The notes: a model not told the origin generated them from the letters alone. A stretch of 64,000 bases of DNA from Agreia sp. COWG (GCF_904528075.1 NZ_LR882035.1:2046001-2110000); one strand, 5' to 3'; shown: positions 45,320-54,590, counted from the stretch's first letter. Translations and numbers: made by a program.

Positions 45320-45344
45320 AAAGTTGTTTCAGGTTGACAACTTT
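45320..45344. promoter_or_regulatory. Operator-like inverted repeat upstream of the MMPL exporter
   Basis: Perfect eight-base arms AAAGTTGT and ACAACTTT around nine bases. TTGACA, identical to the -35 consensus, lies inside it (45334-45339), so a bound repressor would block RNA polymerase. Symmetry and base composition suit a MarR or TetR regulator; none is encoded beside it. Confidence 0.6.
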
Positions 45345-45412
45345 CTCCCGATGGTGCGACGGAAGATGATCCTCCTTCCGTACCCGACCATCAAAAGGAA
45401 TACCCCACAGCC

Positions 45413-47959
45413 ATGGCATCACTGCTCTACCGACTAGGCATGTTCTCGGCACGGAGGGCGTGGCTGGTCATCGTCGCGTGGATTGTGATCCTGGGACTCG
45501 CCGGAGGCGCATTCGCGTTGTTCGGCGGCACGCTGACCTCCGCCGTCAGCATCCCCGGCACCGCAACCCAGAAGGTCAGCGATGAGCTGGCCGAGAAGTT
45601 CCCTGCCGCCAGCGGCGGGCGCGGCACCGTGGTGTTCACAACCAGCAACGACACGGCATTCACCGACGCGCAGAAGACGGCCATCGGGGATCTGCTGAAA
45701 GACGCCGAGAAGATCGAGGACGTCAAGGCGACGACGAACCCCTTCGACACCCAGGCGCAGATCGACGCACAGGCCCAGCAGGTCACCGACGGTCGACAGA
45801 AGATCACCGACGGAACCGCCCAGGTCACCGCGGGGCAGGCTCAGCTCGACGCGGCCAAAGCCCAGGCCACCGCAGGACAGCAGCAGATCGATGCCGCTCG
45901 CGCGCAGGCCGAGGCCGCTGGCCAGCTCGCTGCCGCAGAGCCGCAGCTGACCGCGCAACAGGCGCAGCTCGACGCCGGTAACGCTCAGATCGCCAGCCAG
46001 CAGGCGACACTCGACGCCAGCAAGGCCCAGCTCGCGACGCAGACGACAACGCTCGAGGACGGCTCGAAACTGCTCGAGCTGGCGTCGGCCATCCGCCAGG
46101 TGTCGACCGACGGCACCACCGCCGTGGGCGGTATCCAGTTCGACAAATCGTTGAATCAGGTGCCGGCCGAGGTGAAGACCGCCGTGGTCGACGAGATGAA
46201 GAACGCGAACATCGACGGTGTCGAGGTGGAGGTCTCCAACGACATCGCGCAGAGCATCCCCGAGATCCTCGGCCCGGGTGAAATCGGCGGAGTGATCGTC
46301 GCCGCGATCGTGCTGTTCATCATGCTGGGAACGCTGATCGGCGCGAGTCTTCCGCTCATCAACGCGATCATCGGCGTCGGTGTCGGCGTTCTGGCCTCCC
46401 TCGCCCTGTCGGGAACGGTCGACATGCTGTCGGTCACGCCGGTGCTCGGTGTCATGCTCGGCCTGGCCGTCGGCATCGACTACTCCCTGTTCATTCTCAA
46501 CCGTCACCGAACGCAGCTGAAGACGGGGCAACCCCTGCTTCAGTCGATCGGTCTCGCGAACGGAACCTCCGGAAACGCCGTCGTCTTCGCCGGCTCGACA
46601 GTGCTCATCGCGCTGCTCGCGCTGAATCTCACGGGCGTTCCGTTCCTCGGCCTGATGGGAACCGTCGGGGCCGTCTGCGTCTTCGTTGCGATCCTCATCG
46701 CTATCACCCTCACGCCCGCGCTGCTCCGCCTCGTCGGCACGAAGATCCTCACCAAGAAGGTGCGCGCGAAGGTCGGTCACACCGATCACCACGCCAACGT
46801 GCCGACCAAGCCGATGAACACGATCCGTGCTGTCGTCACCGTGGTCGTCGGAATCGCCGTGCTGCTCGTCGTCGCGCTGCCCGCTCTGTCCATGCGTCTC
46901 GGCCTCCCCGCCGGTTCGTCCGAGCCCGTCGACTCGAGCTCGTACAAGGCCTACAAGCTCGTCGACAGCAAGTTCGGCGCCGGAGTGAACGGTCCGCTCA
47001 TCGTGGTCGCCGACCTCGACAAGGCAATCACCGAAGACCAGCTCGTGTCGGAGCAGGTGCGCATCGGCACCCTGCTCAAGGCAGAGAACGACGTGGTCGC
47101 CGTCGCTCCCATCGGAGCATCAGACGACGATCTGCTCCTGGCGTTCCAGGTCATCCCCAAGGACGGCCCCTCGAGCGAGTCGACTGAGCAGCTCGTGCGC
47201 GACCTGCGTGGCCTCGACATCGACGGCGTATCGAATCTCGGGGTCGCGGGTAACGCATCCGGCAATATCGATGTGAGCGAGAAGCTCGCATCGGCCCTGC
47301 CGCTCTACCTGCTCGTGGTCGTCGGGCTCTCGCTGATCATCTTGATCCTGGTGTTCCGCTCGATCCTGGTGCCCGTCACTGCCACCATCGGATTCGTGCT
47401 CTCGCTCTTCGCGGCATTCGGCGGTATCACGGCGGTCTTCCAGTGGGGCTGGCTCTCGGCCGTGTTCGGCGTGCACGACCCGGGGCCCATCCTGAGCTTC
47501 CTCCCCATCCTCGTGGTCGGAGTGCTGTTCGGTCTCGCGATGGACTACCAGTTGTTCCTGGTCAGCGGAATGCGCGAGTCGTTCGCGCACGGAACGAACG
47601 CACGTCTGGCTGTGCAGCGCGGAGTTCACGCCGGACGCACCGTCGTCATCGCCGCTGCCCTCATCATGACGAGCGTCTTCGCCGGCTTCATCTTCTCGAA
47701 TTCGGTGATGATCCAGTCGATCGGCCTCGGTCTGGCGCTCGGTGTGCTTCTCGACGCCTTCGTCGTGCGCCTGCTCATCATCCCTGCGGCGATGCATCTG
47801 CTCGGCGCCTCGGCCTGGTGGCTGCCGAAGTGGCTCGAGCGCATCCTGCCCGACGTCGACGTGGAGGGCGCCTCCCTGGAGCGGAACCACGCGACTCAGC
47901 CCGGCGAGGAGCCCGCAGACGCGACTCCGCCCCGCCACGCGAAGCCGGCAGTCGACTAA
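45413..47959 (+). CDS. MMPL/RND family membrane transporter
   Basis: 848 residues with the duplicated RND layout of one helix, a large outer domain and a five- or six-helix block. After the first helix comes an unusually long Gln/Ala-rich coiled coil (about 105-215) with many AQLDA/QAQ heptads. LGLAVGIDYSLFILNRHR in the first block and VLFGLAMDYQLFLVSGMRE in the second carry the GxxxDY signature of MMPL proteins. Exports lipids, siderophores or drugs in relatives; the substrate is unknown here. AAAAGGAA lies 13 bases before the ATG; a palindromic operator is 70 bases upstream. Confidence 0.93.
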   Translation: MASLLYRLGMFSARRAWLVIVAWIVILGLAGGAFALFGGTLTSAVSIPGTATQKVSDELAEKFPAASGGRGTVVFTTSNDTAFTDAQKTAIGDLLKDAEKIEDVKATTNPFDTQAQIDAQAQQVTDGRQKITDGTAQVTAGQAQLDAAKAQATAGQQQIDAARAQAEAAGQLAAAEPQLTAQQAQLDAGNAQIASQQATLDASKAQLATQTTTLEDGSKLLELASAIRQVSTDGTTAVGGIQFDKSLNQVPAEVKTAVVDEMKNANIDGVEVEVSNDIAQSIPEILGPGEIGGVIVAAIVLFIMLGTLIGASLPLINAIIGVGVGVLASLALSGTVDMLSVTPVLGVMLGLAVGIDYSLFILNRHRTQLKTGQPLLQSIGLANGTSGNAVVFAGSTVLIALLALNLTGVPFLGLMGTVGAVCVFVAILIAITLTPALLRLVGTKILTKKVRAKVGHTDHHANVPTKPMNTIRAVVTVVVGIAVLLVVALPALSMRLGLPAGSSEPVDSSSYKAYKLVDSKFGAGVNGPLIVVADLDKAITEDQLVSEQVRIGTLLKAENDVVAVAPIGASDDDLLLAFQVIPKDGPSSESTEQLVRDLRGLDIDGVSNLGVAGNASGNIDVSEKLASALPLYLLVVVGLSLIILILVFRSILVPVTATIGFVLSLFAAFGGITAVFQWGWLSAVFGVHDPGPILSFLPILVVGVLFGLAMDYQLFLVSGMRESFAHGTNARLAVQRGVHAGRTVVIAAALIMTSVFAGFIFSNSVMIQSIGLGLALGVLLDAFVVRLLIIPAAMHLLGASAWWLPKWLERILPDVDVEGASLERNHATQPGEEPADATPPRHAKPAVD

Positions 47960-47978
47960 CCGGACCCCATCTCGGAGT

Positions 47979-48008
47979 CGAAATGCCGCCCTTCGGGGCG
48001 GCATTTCG
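47979..48008 (+). terminator. Intrinsic terminator of the MMPL gene
   Basis: Perfect 13-pair stem, CGAAATGCCGCCC against GGGCGGCATTTCG, closed by a TTCG tetraloop, 20 bases after the stop. No long T-run follows (GCGTTGTT), as is usual in actinobacteria. Confidence 0.85.
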
Positions 48009-48062
48009 CGTTGTTCCGCACAATGTCCCGGCAGTCTGATCCGAAGCTCCTGGCAAGCTCTC

Positions 48063-48083
48063 GCCCGCCCCGATACGGCGGGC
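48063..48083 (+). other. Hairpin upstream of the 151-residue membrane protein gene
   Basis: Seven-pair GC stem (GCCCGCC/GGCGGGC) with a seven-base loop, 65 bases before the start. Could be a second terminator or a leader structure. Confidence 0.35.
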
Positions 48084-48147
48084 ATGCTGGTTGTCCACCT
48101 CTCGCCGCCGGCATGACACCGGCCAAGCCCGACAGGAAGCGACTCCC

Positions 48148-48603
48148 ATGACTGAATCACGCACGGATCGATCGAACGCCCGCAGCCAGAACAGTGTCTT
48201 CGCCTGGTGGGCAGGCGTCTCCGCGGCCGTAGCCGGACTGGTCATGGTCATCTCCGGCGGCGTCGTCTGGGGCGTGGTCAGCTCACAGCTCGCCGAACAG
48301 AAGATCGTCGTGAGCGAGGACGCACCGTTCCTCGCTGGGTCGTCGGTCACCGGCCCGTTCAGCGCGCTGGCCCAGACAGAGGCCATCGGCACGCACGCCA
48401 CCGAGATGGCCGGCGGCAAGAGCTACGCCGAGCTGGCAGAAGACGACCCGATCAGGGCCACCGTGATGGACGCCTCGTTCCTGCGCGCGTCACTGTTCAC
48501 CTCGGTCGTCTCCTTCGGCGTCGCCTTCTTCGCCATCGGAGCGGGCCTCGTGATCGGGCTGCTGGGCTTCGCCGTCACCAGGCTCTCGCGCCGCGCCGGC
48601 TGA
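48148..48603 (+). CDS. Small two-helix membrane protein, unknown function
   Basis: 151 residues. Hydrophilic N-terminus, helix 1 (about 24-46), an outer loop with SEDAPFLAGSSVTGPFSALA and a Lys/Glu-rich stretch, helix 2 (about 116-143) and a basic tail. The loop with PFSALAQTEAIGTHATEMA is a pattern I have seen in short actinobacterial proteins that databases sometimes mislabel LigA dioxygenase; no dioxygenase residues are present. AGGAAG lies nine bases before the ATG. Confidence 0.8.
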   Translation: MTESRTDRSNARSQNSVFAWWAGVSAAVAGLVMVISGGVVWGVVSSQLAEQKIVVSEDAPFLAGSSVTGPFSALAQTEAIGTHATEMAGGKSYAELAEDDPIRATVMDASFLRASLFTSVVSFGVAFFAIGAGLVIGLLGFAVTRLSRRAG

Positions 48604-48610
48604 CGAGAAG

Positions 48611-48684
48611 TACCCCCACAGGGACTCGAACCCTGACTGAAACGATTTTAAGTCGTGTGCCTCTGCCGATTGGGCTATGGGGGC
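48611..48684 (-). tRNA. tRNA with anticodon UAA (Leu codon UUA by decoding), class I size
   Basis: 74-nt cloverleaf. Acceptor stem GCCCCCA/TGGGGGT (a G-U at 1-72), discriminator A73, three-pair D stem with loop containing CGGCAGA, anticodon loop CTTAAAA (anticodon at 48648-48650), T arm CAGGG-TTCGAGT-CCCTG. CCA is not encoded. The variable region is only five bases (TCAGT), whereas normal bacterial tRNA-Leu has a long variable arm. The anticodon stem has a C-T mismatch at 27-43. Confidence 0.85.
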
Positions 48685-48714
48685 GTGAAGCTACCGAGTT
48701 TAGCGAACGGCCGC

Positions 48715-50595
48715 CTAGACGCGGAGCCAGACGAATTGGTGCGGCGCCAGCACCAGGTCGGTCCAGAGGTCGACCGTGCTGCCGGTCACGAGCTCGTCAG
48801 CCGTCGGGGGAAGGCCCGCCAGCGTCTCTCGGGTGACCGTCTGTTCCGTGTCGGCGAAGTTGGCCAGCACGACGACCGTCGAGGGCACCCCGTAGTGCGA
48901 GCCCGTGCGCTGGTAGCCGAGCACGTGGGGGTTGTTGCTGTGGAACACCGTCAGCGCTCCCCCGGCGAACTCGCCGGTCGCGGCGCGCACAGCGATGAGG
49001 TGACGCAGCGTCAGGTACAGCCGACCGGCATCCGTCGCCTGGTTGTGTCTGTCGGCGTAGAGCTCGGCCGGATAACGCGGCCGGCCGACCCAGCGGCTGT
49101 CGTCGGCCTGCCCCGGCACGTCGAGCTGCGCGTAGTCGTTCAGCTGCCCTACCTCGTCGCCCAGGTACAGCAGCGGAATGCCGCCGGTGCTCAAGACGAT
49201 CGAATGCGCGAGCAGGATGCGGTACAGCCCCTCGGGGTCTGCGGCCTCGACACCGGCCAGCGACGCCGTCGTGCCCGATACCCGGGCGTCGTGCGTCTTC
49301 GGGTTCTCTTGGAAGGGCACGCCGCGCGAGAAGCTGCCCGGGAACCTGTTGACGTAGAAGGCGTTCAAGAAGCGGCGGTGCTCGAAGCCGTCGATGCCCA
49401 GCTCGGCTGCGTCTTCGTCGGCGAAGGTCCAGCCGATGTCGTCGTGGCTGCGCACGTAGTTGACCCACGCCGTTCCGGGCGCGGTCTCGTGGCGGCGCTC
49501 GAGCGCCTGCGACAGCAGTCCCACCTTCCTCGTAGCCAGCGAGTTCCAGATCAGGGCCATCTGCAGGGGGTTGTAGCTCAGCTGGCACTCGTCCTCGCTG
49601 ATGTACTCGGCCACCTGGTCGGGGTGCACGATCGCCTCGGACTTGAACAGCAGGGAGGGCGCCGCGATGCGACACACCGCATTGAAGGCCTGAAGCAGCA
49701 GGTGCGCCTCCGGCAGGTTCTCGCTGGTTGTGCCGAGTTGCTTCCAGATGAACGCCACGGCGTCCATGCGCATGACGTCGACGCCCACGTTCGCGAGAAA
49801 CAGCATCTCGCCGGCCATTGCCCGAAAGACGGCCGGATTCGAGTAGTTCAGATCCCACTGGAACGAGTGGAACGTGGCCCACACCCAGCGGCCGTCGTCG
49901 AGCTGCACGAACGAGCCGGGGTGATCGTCGGGGAAGATCTCGCGCACCGTGCGCTCGTACGCATCCGGCATCTCGCGATCGGGGAAGATCCAGTAGAAGT
50001 CCTCGAACTCCGGGTCGCGGGCAAGCGCCTTCTGCGCCCAGTCGTGCTCGTTCGACGTGTGGTTGAAGATGAAGTCGATGACCAGCGAGATACCGTGGCT
50101 GCGCAGCTCGTCGGCGAGCTCCGAGAGCTCGGTCATCGTTCCGAGCGACGGGTTCACCTTCCGGTAGCTCGACACCGCGTAGCCCCCGTCGGAGTTCTCA
50201 TCCGGCGCGAGAAACAATGGCATCAGGTGAAGATACGTGAGGCCCAGCTCGGTGAAGTAAGGGATGCGCTCCCGGATGCCGGACAGATCACCACCATAGA
50301 GGTCGACGTAGCAGACCCCTCCGAGCATGCGATTCGACAAGAACCACTCGGGGTCTGCGGCGCGCTCGGCATCGATGGTCTTGCGGGCGTCCGGCCTGGC
50401 CTGCCACGACTCCGCGAGCTCTCCGGCAAGCGCGGCCAAGTGCTCCGCAGCATCGGGCCCGTCGCCGTAGATGCGCGTGAAGAGGTCTCGAAGGCGAGGA
50501 AACTCGGCATCGAACCTCAGCTCGAATTCACGCCACTCGGAATCCGACGTCTGCGGCCGCCGAGCCGAGGCCAGCCTCTCATCGATCAACGCCAT
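48715..50595 (-). CDS. Amylosucrase-like GH13 enzyme
   Basis: 626 residues. GH13 subfamily 4 layout: an N-terminal helical domain ([20 protein letters not shown]), then the barrel with [22 protein letters not shown], nucleophile Asp in [14 protein letters not shown], acid/base Glu in [11 protein letters not shown] and the transition-state Asp in [10 protein letters not shown]. Amylosucrases make alpha-1,4-glucan from sucrose; close relatives only hydrolyse sucrose. All three catalytic acids are intact, unlike the GH1 homologue in this window. No signal peptide. AAGGGATG lies upstream of the ATG. Confidence 0.9.
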   Translation of the reverse strand: MALIDERLASARRPQTSDSEWREFELRFDAEFPRLRDLFTRIYGDGPDAAEHLAALAGELAESWQARPDARKTIDAERAADPEWFLSNRMLGGVCYVDLYGGDLSGIRERIPYFTELGLTYLHLMPLFLAPDENSDGGYAVSSYRKVNPSLGTMTELSELADELRSHGISLVIDFIFNHTSNEHDWAQKALARDPEFEDFYWIFPDREMPDAYERTVREIFPDDHPGSFVQLDDGRWVWATFHSFQWDLNYSNPAVFRAMAGEMLFLANVGVDVMRMDAVAFIWKQLGTTSENLPEAHLLLQAFNAVCRIAAPSLLFKSEAIVHPDQVAEYISEDECQLSYNPLQMALIWNSLATRKVGLLSQALERRHETAPGTAWVNYVRSHDDIGWTFADEDAAELGIDGFEHRRFLNAFYVNRFPGSFSRGVPFQENPKTHDARVSGTTASLAGVEAADPEGLYRILLAHSIVLSTGGIPLLYLGDEVGQLNDYAQLDVPGQADDSRWVGRPRYPAELYADRHNQATDAGRLYLTLRHLIAVRAATGEFAGGALTVFHSNNPHVLGYQRTGSHYGVPSTVVVLANFADTEQTVTRETLAGLPPTADELVTGSTVDLWTDLVLAPHQFVWLRV

Positions 50596-50670
50596 CGTTC
50601 ATCCCTTCATACGCCTCCCAGCACTTTAGCGACTCGAGCATGGGTGCCTACCCGGTGTCCGGGTTGCCGG

Positions 50671-50676
50671 TACCCT
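50671..50676 (+). promoter_or_regulatory. Leaderless -10 box of the alpha/beta hydrolase gene
   Basis: TACCCT, six bases, then ATG at 50683. Confidence 0.45.
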
Positions 50677-50682
50677 CTCATA

Positions 50683-51678
50683 ATGACTGCGCAGCGCCGA
50701 TCACGACCCGAGTCCCGATCCTCGTCGGAGGTGACCGTCGACCGGGTCTACGACGGCTCGCTCTACGTTCGTGTCAGCACCATCGGCAACACCGGCGACC
50801 GCCCGTTCGTGCTCGTTCCCGGAATCGGAGTCTCGAGCAACTACTTCGAGCGCCTCGCTCCGAACCTGAATCGCTTCGGCCCCGTGCACGCCCTCGACCT
50901 TCCCGGGTTCGCGGGCGTGCCGCACCCCGTCGAGGCCCTGAGCATCCGAGGGTATGCCGAGCTGGTCGGACGCGTCATCGACGAACTCGGCCTGGTCGAT
51001 CCCATCGTGGTCGGTCACTCGATGGGCACGCAGATCGTCACCGATCTCGCGTCGCGCCGCCCGGAGATCAGCACGCTGGTTCTCATCGGGCCGGTCGTGA
51101 ACCCCGCCGAGCGCCGAATCCCCCGTCAGGCCGTGCGTTTTCTGCAGTCCGCCTGGCACGAGCCGGGACGCGTGAAATTTCTGGCCGTGAGCTCGTACCT
51201 GCTCTGCGGCGTCAAATGGTTCCTTCGTGTTCTGCCGCGCATGATGACCTTCCCCATCGAAGATCGGCTGCCCCTGGTGAACGCGCACACCCTCGTCATT
51301 CGCGGACAGTACGACGCCGTGGCCCCTCGCGACTGGGTCACCCGCGTGGGCGAGCTATTGCCTCATTCGCTCAGTTACGAGATGCCGGATTCCGCCCATT
51401 CCGTCATGCACGCCCACGCCGAAGAGGTCGCCCGCCTCTGCGTCGCCTTCGCAGAGAACCCGGGCCGCGACGACGATGCCCTGCGGCACTACGATCTGTC
51501 GGCCGACGACATTCCCGACGACGAAGACGAAAAAGCCCCGGCGGATGCCGCCAAGGGGCTCGTCGGTCGCCTCACCGAGACGGTCGGCATTCTCAGGGCC
51601 GACGACGAGACGATCGCCAAGGGCAAGACGATGCACGCCGAGGCGATGAACGAGCCGGGTACGCTCGACGAGCACTGA
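50683..51678 (+). CDS. Alpha/beta hydrolase with acidic C-terminal extension
   Basis: 331 residues. FVLVPGIGVSSNYFERLAP gives the oxyanion strand, VVGHSMGTQIVTDLA the nucleophile Ser, RGQYDAVAP the acid and DSAHSVMHAH the histidine, so the triad is complete. From about residue 265 a 65-residue tail is added, with an acidic DDIPDDEDEK stretch followed by KGLVGRLTETVGILRADDE and AKGKTMHAEAM, which faintly resembles the CsbD stress-protein repeat. No signal peptide. The long open frame upstream is antisense to the amylosucrase gene and is not part of this gene. Confidence 0.85.
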   Translation: MTAQRRSRPESRSSSEVTVDRVYDGSLYVRVSTIGNTGDRPFVLVPGIGVSSNYFERLAPNLNRFGPVHALDLPGFAGVPHPVEALSIRGYAELVGRVIDELGLVDPIVVGHSMGTQIVTDLASRRPEISTLVLIGPVVNPAERRIPRQAVRFLQSAWHEPGRVKFLAVSSYLLCGVKWFLRVLPRMMTFPIEDRLPLVNAHTLVIRGQYDAVAPRDWVTRVGELLPHSLSYEMPDSAHSVMHAHAEEVARLCVAFAENPGRDDDALRHYDLSADDIPDDEDEKAPADAAKGLVGRLTETVGILRADDETIAKGKTMHAEAMNEPGTLDEH

Positions 51679-51707
51679 GCTGAGATCGTCGAACGACCGC
51701 GCGAACG

Positions 51708-51747
51708 ACAACGGCGCCCGTCTCCTGGTGGAGGCGGGCGCCGTTGT
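51708..51747. terminator. Bidirectional terminator between the hydrolase and ndh genes
   Basis: 18-pair stem (ACAACGGCGCCCGTCTCC paired with GGAGGCGGGCGCCGTTGT, one G-U) with a TGGT loop, centred between two convergent stop codons (51678 and 51755). Confidence 0.85.
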
Positions 51748-51754
51748 GGTGCTG

Positions 51755-53287
51755 CTACTTGGAGGGCTCTGCGGGGTCTCCGCCGCCGACGACGATAGGA
51801 GCTCCCTCGGGCGAGGGCAGGCTCGTCTCGGCGGCCTTCTTGGCGGGCGCACGCTTGGCGGCCGCCTTCTTGACGGTGGGAGCAGCCTCGGTGGGAGCAG
51901 ACGTGATCGACGAGCTCGCGGGCGCCGTGGCCGCGGCGGCGGCGGGCGCCGGAGCCGGAGCATCGGCGGCCGGACGCGGACGCGACGCGAACGTCTCGAA
52001 CGCAGCACGCGGCGTGACCCGGGCCTCGAGCGACGCGATGTCGCGACCGAGAACGACGTTGAAGACCCAGTTGCCGATGACGCGGATCTTGCGCTCCCAC
52101 GTTGGCATGGCCAGGCCGTGGTAGCCGCGGTGCATGAACCAGGCGGGCAGGCCCTTGACCGCGATCTTGCCCGACTGGAAGGCGCCGACGCCGAGACCGA
52201 GACCAGCGACCGCTCCGGCGTTCTTGTGGTTGTAGTCGACGAGCGCCTCGCCGCGCAGTGAGGCGACGATGTTCTTGGCCATGAGTCGACCCTGGCGAAC
52301 GGCGTGCTGTGCGTTCGGCACGCAGAACCCGCCGACACCGCCACCCGAGAGGTCGGGAACGGCCGAGACATCTCCTGCGCCCCAGGCGTCGGCCACGATG
52401 TCGTCGGCCGTACCGACGCGGAGGTCGGGGCGAACCTGGAGGCGGCCGCGCTCCTCAATTGGCAGGTCGGTGCCCTTCAGCATCGGGCTGGCCATGACGC
52501 CCGCCGTCCAGATGATGGTGTCCGACTCGAAGCTCTCGCCGGTCGACAGCTCGATGACTCCGCCTGTGGCGGACTTGAGCTGCGTGTCGAGGTGGATCTG
52601 GGCGCCGCGCTCGGCGAGGTTCTTGATGACCCAGAGGCTCGTCGGAAGCGAGACCTCGGGCATGATGCGCCCCATCGCCTCGATGAGGTGGAAGTGGGTG
52701 TCTTCGAAGTTGATCTCGGGGTACTGCTTGATCAGGCTTGAGACGAACGAGCGCAGCTCGGCGAAGATCTCGATGCCCGCGAAGCCACCACCCACGACGA
52801 CGACCGTCAGAAGGCGGTCCCGCTCGGGACCGGGTGCCATTGCGGCAGCCTTGTCCATGTTGGTGAGGATGCGGTCGCGGATGGCGACGGCCTCTTCGAT
52901 CGTCTTGAGGCCGATGGCCTCATCGGCCACACCGGGGATCGGGAACGTGCGGGAGACGCTGCCCGCCGTCACGACGATCTGGTCGTAGGCGAACTCGTAG
53001 GGCTCACCCTCGTTCGGCGTGATGGTCGCCGTCTTCGAGGCGTGGTTGATTCCCGTGACCTTCGCCGCGACGATCGCCGTCTTGTCGAGGTGACGACGGA
53101 GCGGAACGATGGCGTGGCGCGGCTCGATGGAACCGGCCGCGACCTCGGGGAGGAAGGGCTGGTACGTCATGTAGGGAAGCGGGTCGACGACGGTGACCTC
53201 AGCCTCACCCGGTCGCAGCCACTTCTCCAGCTTCCAGGCGGTATAGAAACCGGCGTAACCGCCGCCGACAATCAAGATTTTGGGCAC
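51755..53287 (-). CDS. ndh: Type II NADH dehydrogenase (NDH-2)
   Basis: 510 residues. Membrane-associated FAD enzyme passing electrons from NADH to menaquinone without pumping protons. FAD motif KILIVGGGYAGFYTAWKLE (core GGGYAG), NADH motif VVVVGGGFAGIE, WTAGVMASP and DAWGAGDVSAVPD are present; an amphipathic C-terminal region (KGLPAWFMHRGYHG) mediates membrane binding. Beyond it is an Ala/Pro/Lys-rich tail of about 80 residues with KKAAAKRAPAKKA, of unknown purpose. The GTG start is preceded by AGGAGAG at about ten bases. Confidence 0.94.
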   Translation of the reverse strand: MPKILIVGGGYAGFYTAWKLEKWLRPGEAEVTVVDPLPYMTYQPFLPEVAAGSIEPRHAIVPLRRHLDKTAIVAAKVTGINHASKTATITPNEGEPYEFAYDQIVVTAGSVSRTFPIPGVADEAIGLKTIEEAVAIRDRILTNMDKAAAMAPGPERDRLLTVVVVGGGFAGIEIFAELRSFVSSLIKQYPEINFEDTHFHLIEAMGRIMPEVSLPTSLWVIKNLAERGAQIHLDTQLKSATGGVIELSTGESFESDTIIWTAGVMASPMLKGTDLPIEERGRLQVRPDLRVGTADDIVADAWGAGDVSAVPDLSGGGVGGFCVPNAQHAVRQGRLMAKNIVASLRGEALVDYNHKNAGAVAGLGLGVGAFQSGKIAVKGLPAWFMHRGYHGLAMPTWERKIRVIGNWVFNVVLGRDIASLEARVTPRAAFETFASRPRPAADAPAPAPAAAAATAPASSSITSAPTEAAPTVKKAAAKRAPAKKAAETSLPSPEGAPIVVGGGDPAEPSK

Positions 53288-53324
53288 AGTGAAAGCTCTC
53301 CTAGGGGGATGTGTTGTAGCTAAT

Positions 53325-54590
53325 CTACTCCCTGCGCCGCACGCGCCGAACATGCACGACGGCCGCCGTCACGATCACCGCGAGAAGCATCAGGAACACG
53401 GAGATCACTGCGATGGGAATTCCGTTTGACGTCAGTTTAGCAACGCTCGGCCACCATGCCACGGTGGGCGAGGCGGCGTTCTGCGGGTCGTCGTCTGCGG
53501 GGGCCGCGATCGCCTTCGGGCCGGCGCCCGAGGCATCCGGCGCGGGCCGATAGGTCGCGACCCAGTCGGCCAGCGAGCCCATGGGGTTGGCGGTCACCGC
53601 AGGAACCGTGGCAGTGACGGCGGCCGCAGCATTGACGAGTCCGTAGCCGTAGATGGGCCCCGGTACAGGAGACCCCTTCGGCGTGGCCGTACTGACGACC
53701 CGGTTGATCACGTTGGCGGCGTCGAGTTCCGGATGCGCGGCGCGCACCAGGGCAACCATGCCCGAGACGATGGGAGTGGCTCCGCTGGTGCCGGCCCAGG
53801 TGACGTAACCGCCAGAAGGAGTCACCCCGACGAGCTGCTCGCTGGGTGCGGAGACGGCGATGGTGATGCCCTGGCTCGAGGCGTCGAAGCTCGCGTCGCC
53901 ACTGCGATCCACGCCGGCGACGGTGAGCACACCGGGAATAGTGGCCGGCGCACCGACCTCGGTCGTGCCGCTGCCCCGGTTGCCGGCCGCCGCCACGACG
54001 ACGACGTCGTGCTGGGCGGCGTAGAGGAAGGCATCGTCCCAACTGGTGGGCCAGTCGAGACTGTTGCGGGTGAGCGACATATTGATCACGTCGGCACCGT
54101 GATCCACCGCCCATCGCACGGCGTTGGCGATCTGGTCGTCGGTTCCGACGACGCCCTCGCCCAGGGCCACGCTGATCGAGAGAATGGATGCCTCGGGAGC
54201 GACCCCGATGACACCGGAGGTTCCACCCGTTCCCCGGCCTGCGATGAGCGAGGCCACCATGGTGCCGTGTTCGTTCTCGTCACCCACGGGGGTCTGGCCG
54301 TTCGACGAGCCGATGCCCGACACATCCGTTCCATCGACCACCGCCCCCGCAAGATCGGGCACCGACCCCTTGACCCCGGTATCGATCACGGCGATGGTGA
54401 CCCCGGCTCCGCGGGTGGTGCCCCAGGCTTGTGACACCCCGTAGTCGTCGAGCCAGTACTCGGCATTTCGCACGGCATCGGCGTGCGCGGCCGGCACGGG
54501 AGCCAGAGGCGCCAGCGTCAGGAAGACAGCCGCCGCCGTCGCCGCCGCGGTCGTGCCCGCGAGGCGCGACAGCGAGCGGCGTCGGATCAC
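53325..54590 (-). CDS. Mycosin-like S8 serine protease, membrane anchored
   Basis: 421 residues. Signal peptide (about 1-37), subtilisin catalytic domain with triad Asp70 (AVIDTGV), His108 (NEHGTMVA) and Ser269 (GTSGATP), and oxyanion Asn204 (AAGNRG); then a Pro/Ala linker and one C-terminal membrane helix with a basic tail. This is the layout of type VII secretion mycosins (MycP), but no ESX/T7SS genes are in the window. The GTG overlaps the DUF501 stop as GTGA, tying it to the DivIC-DUF501 operon. Confidence 0.88.
   Translation of the reverse strand: MIRRRSLSRLAGTTAAATAAAVFLTLAPLAPVPAAHADAVRNAEYWLDDYGVSQAWGTTRGAGVTIAVIDTGVKGSVPDLAGAVVDGTDVSGIGSSNGQTPVGDENEHGTMVASLIAGRGTGGTSGVIGVAPEASILSISVALGEGVVGTDDQIANAVRWAVDHGADVINMSLTRNSLDWPTSWDDAFLYAAQHDVVVVAAAGNRGSGTTEVGAPATIPGVLTVAGVDRSGDASFDASSQGITIAVSAPSEQLVGVTPSGGYVTWAGTSGATPIVSGMVALVRAAHPELDAANVINRVVSTATPKGSPVPGPIYGYGLVNAAAAVTATVPAVTANPMGSLADWVATYRPAPDASGAGPKAIAAPADDDPQNAASPTVAWWPSVAKLTSNGIPIAVISVFLMLLAVIVTAAVVHVRRVRRRE

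Noticed and set aside
48648-48650. Reading the tRNA as a suppressor of UAA stop codons
   Set aside because: The anticodon is UAA, which pairs with UUA (Leu); a UAA suppressor would need anticodon UUA.
48655-50682. Long open + strand frame antisense to the amylosucrase gene and joined to the hydrolase at 50683
   Set aside because: The opposite strand encodes a complete GH13 enzyme with all catalytic residues; the open antisense frame is a high-GC effect.
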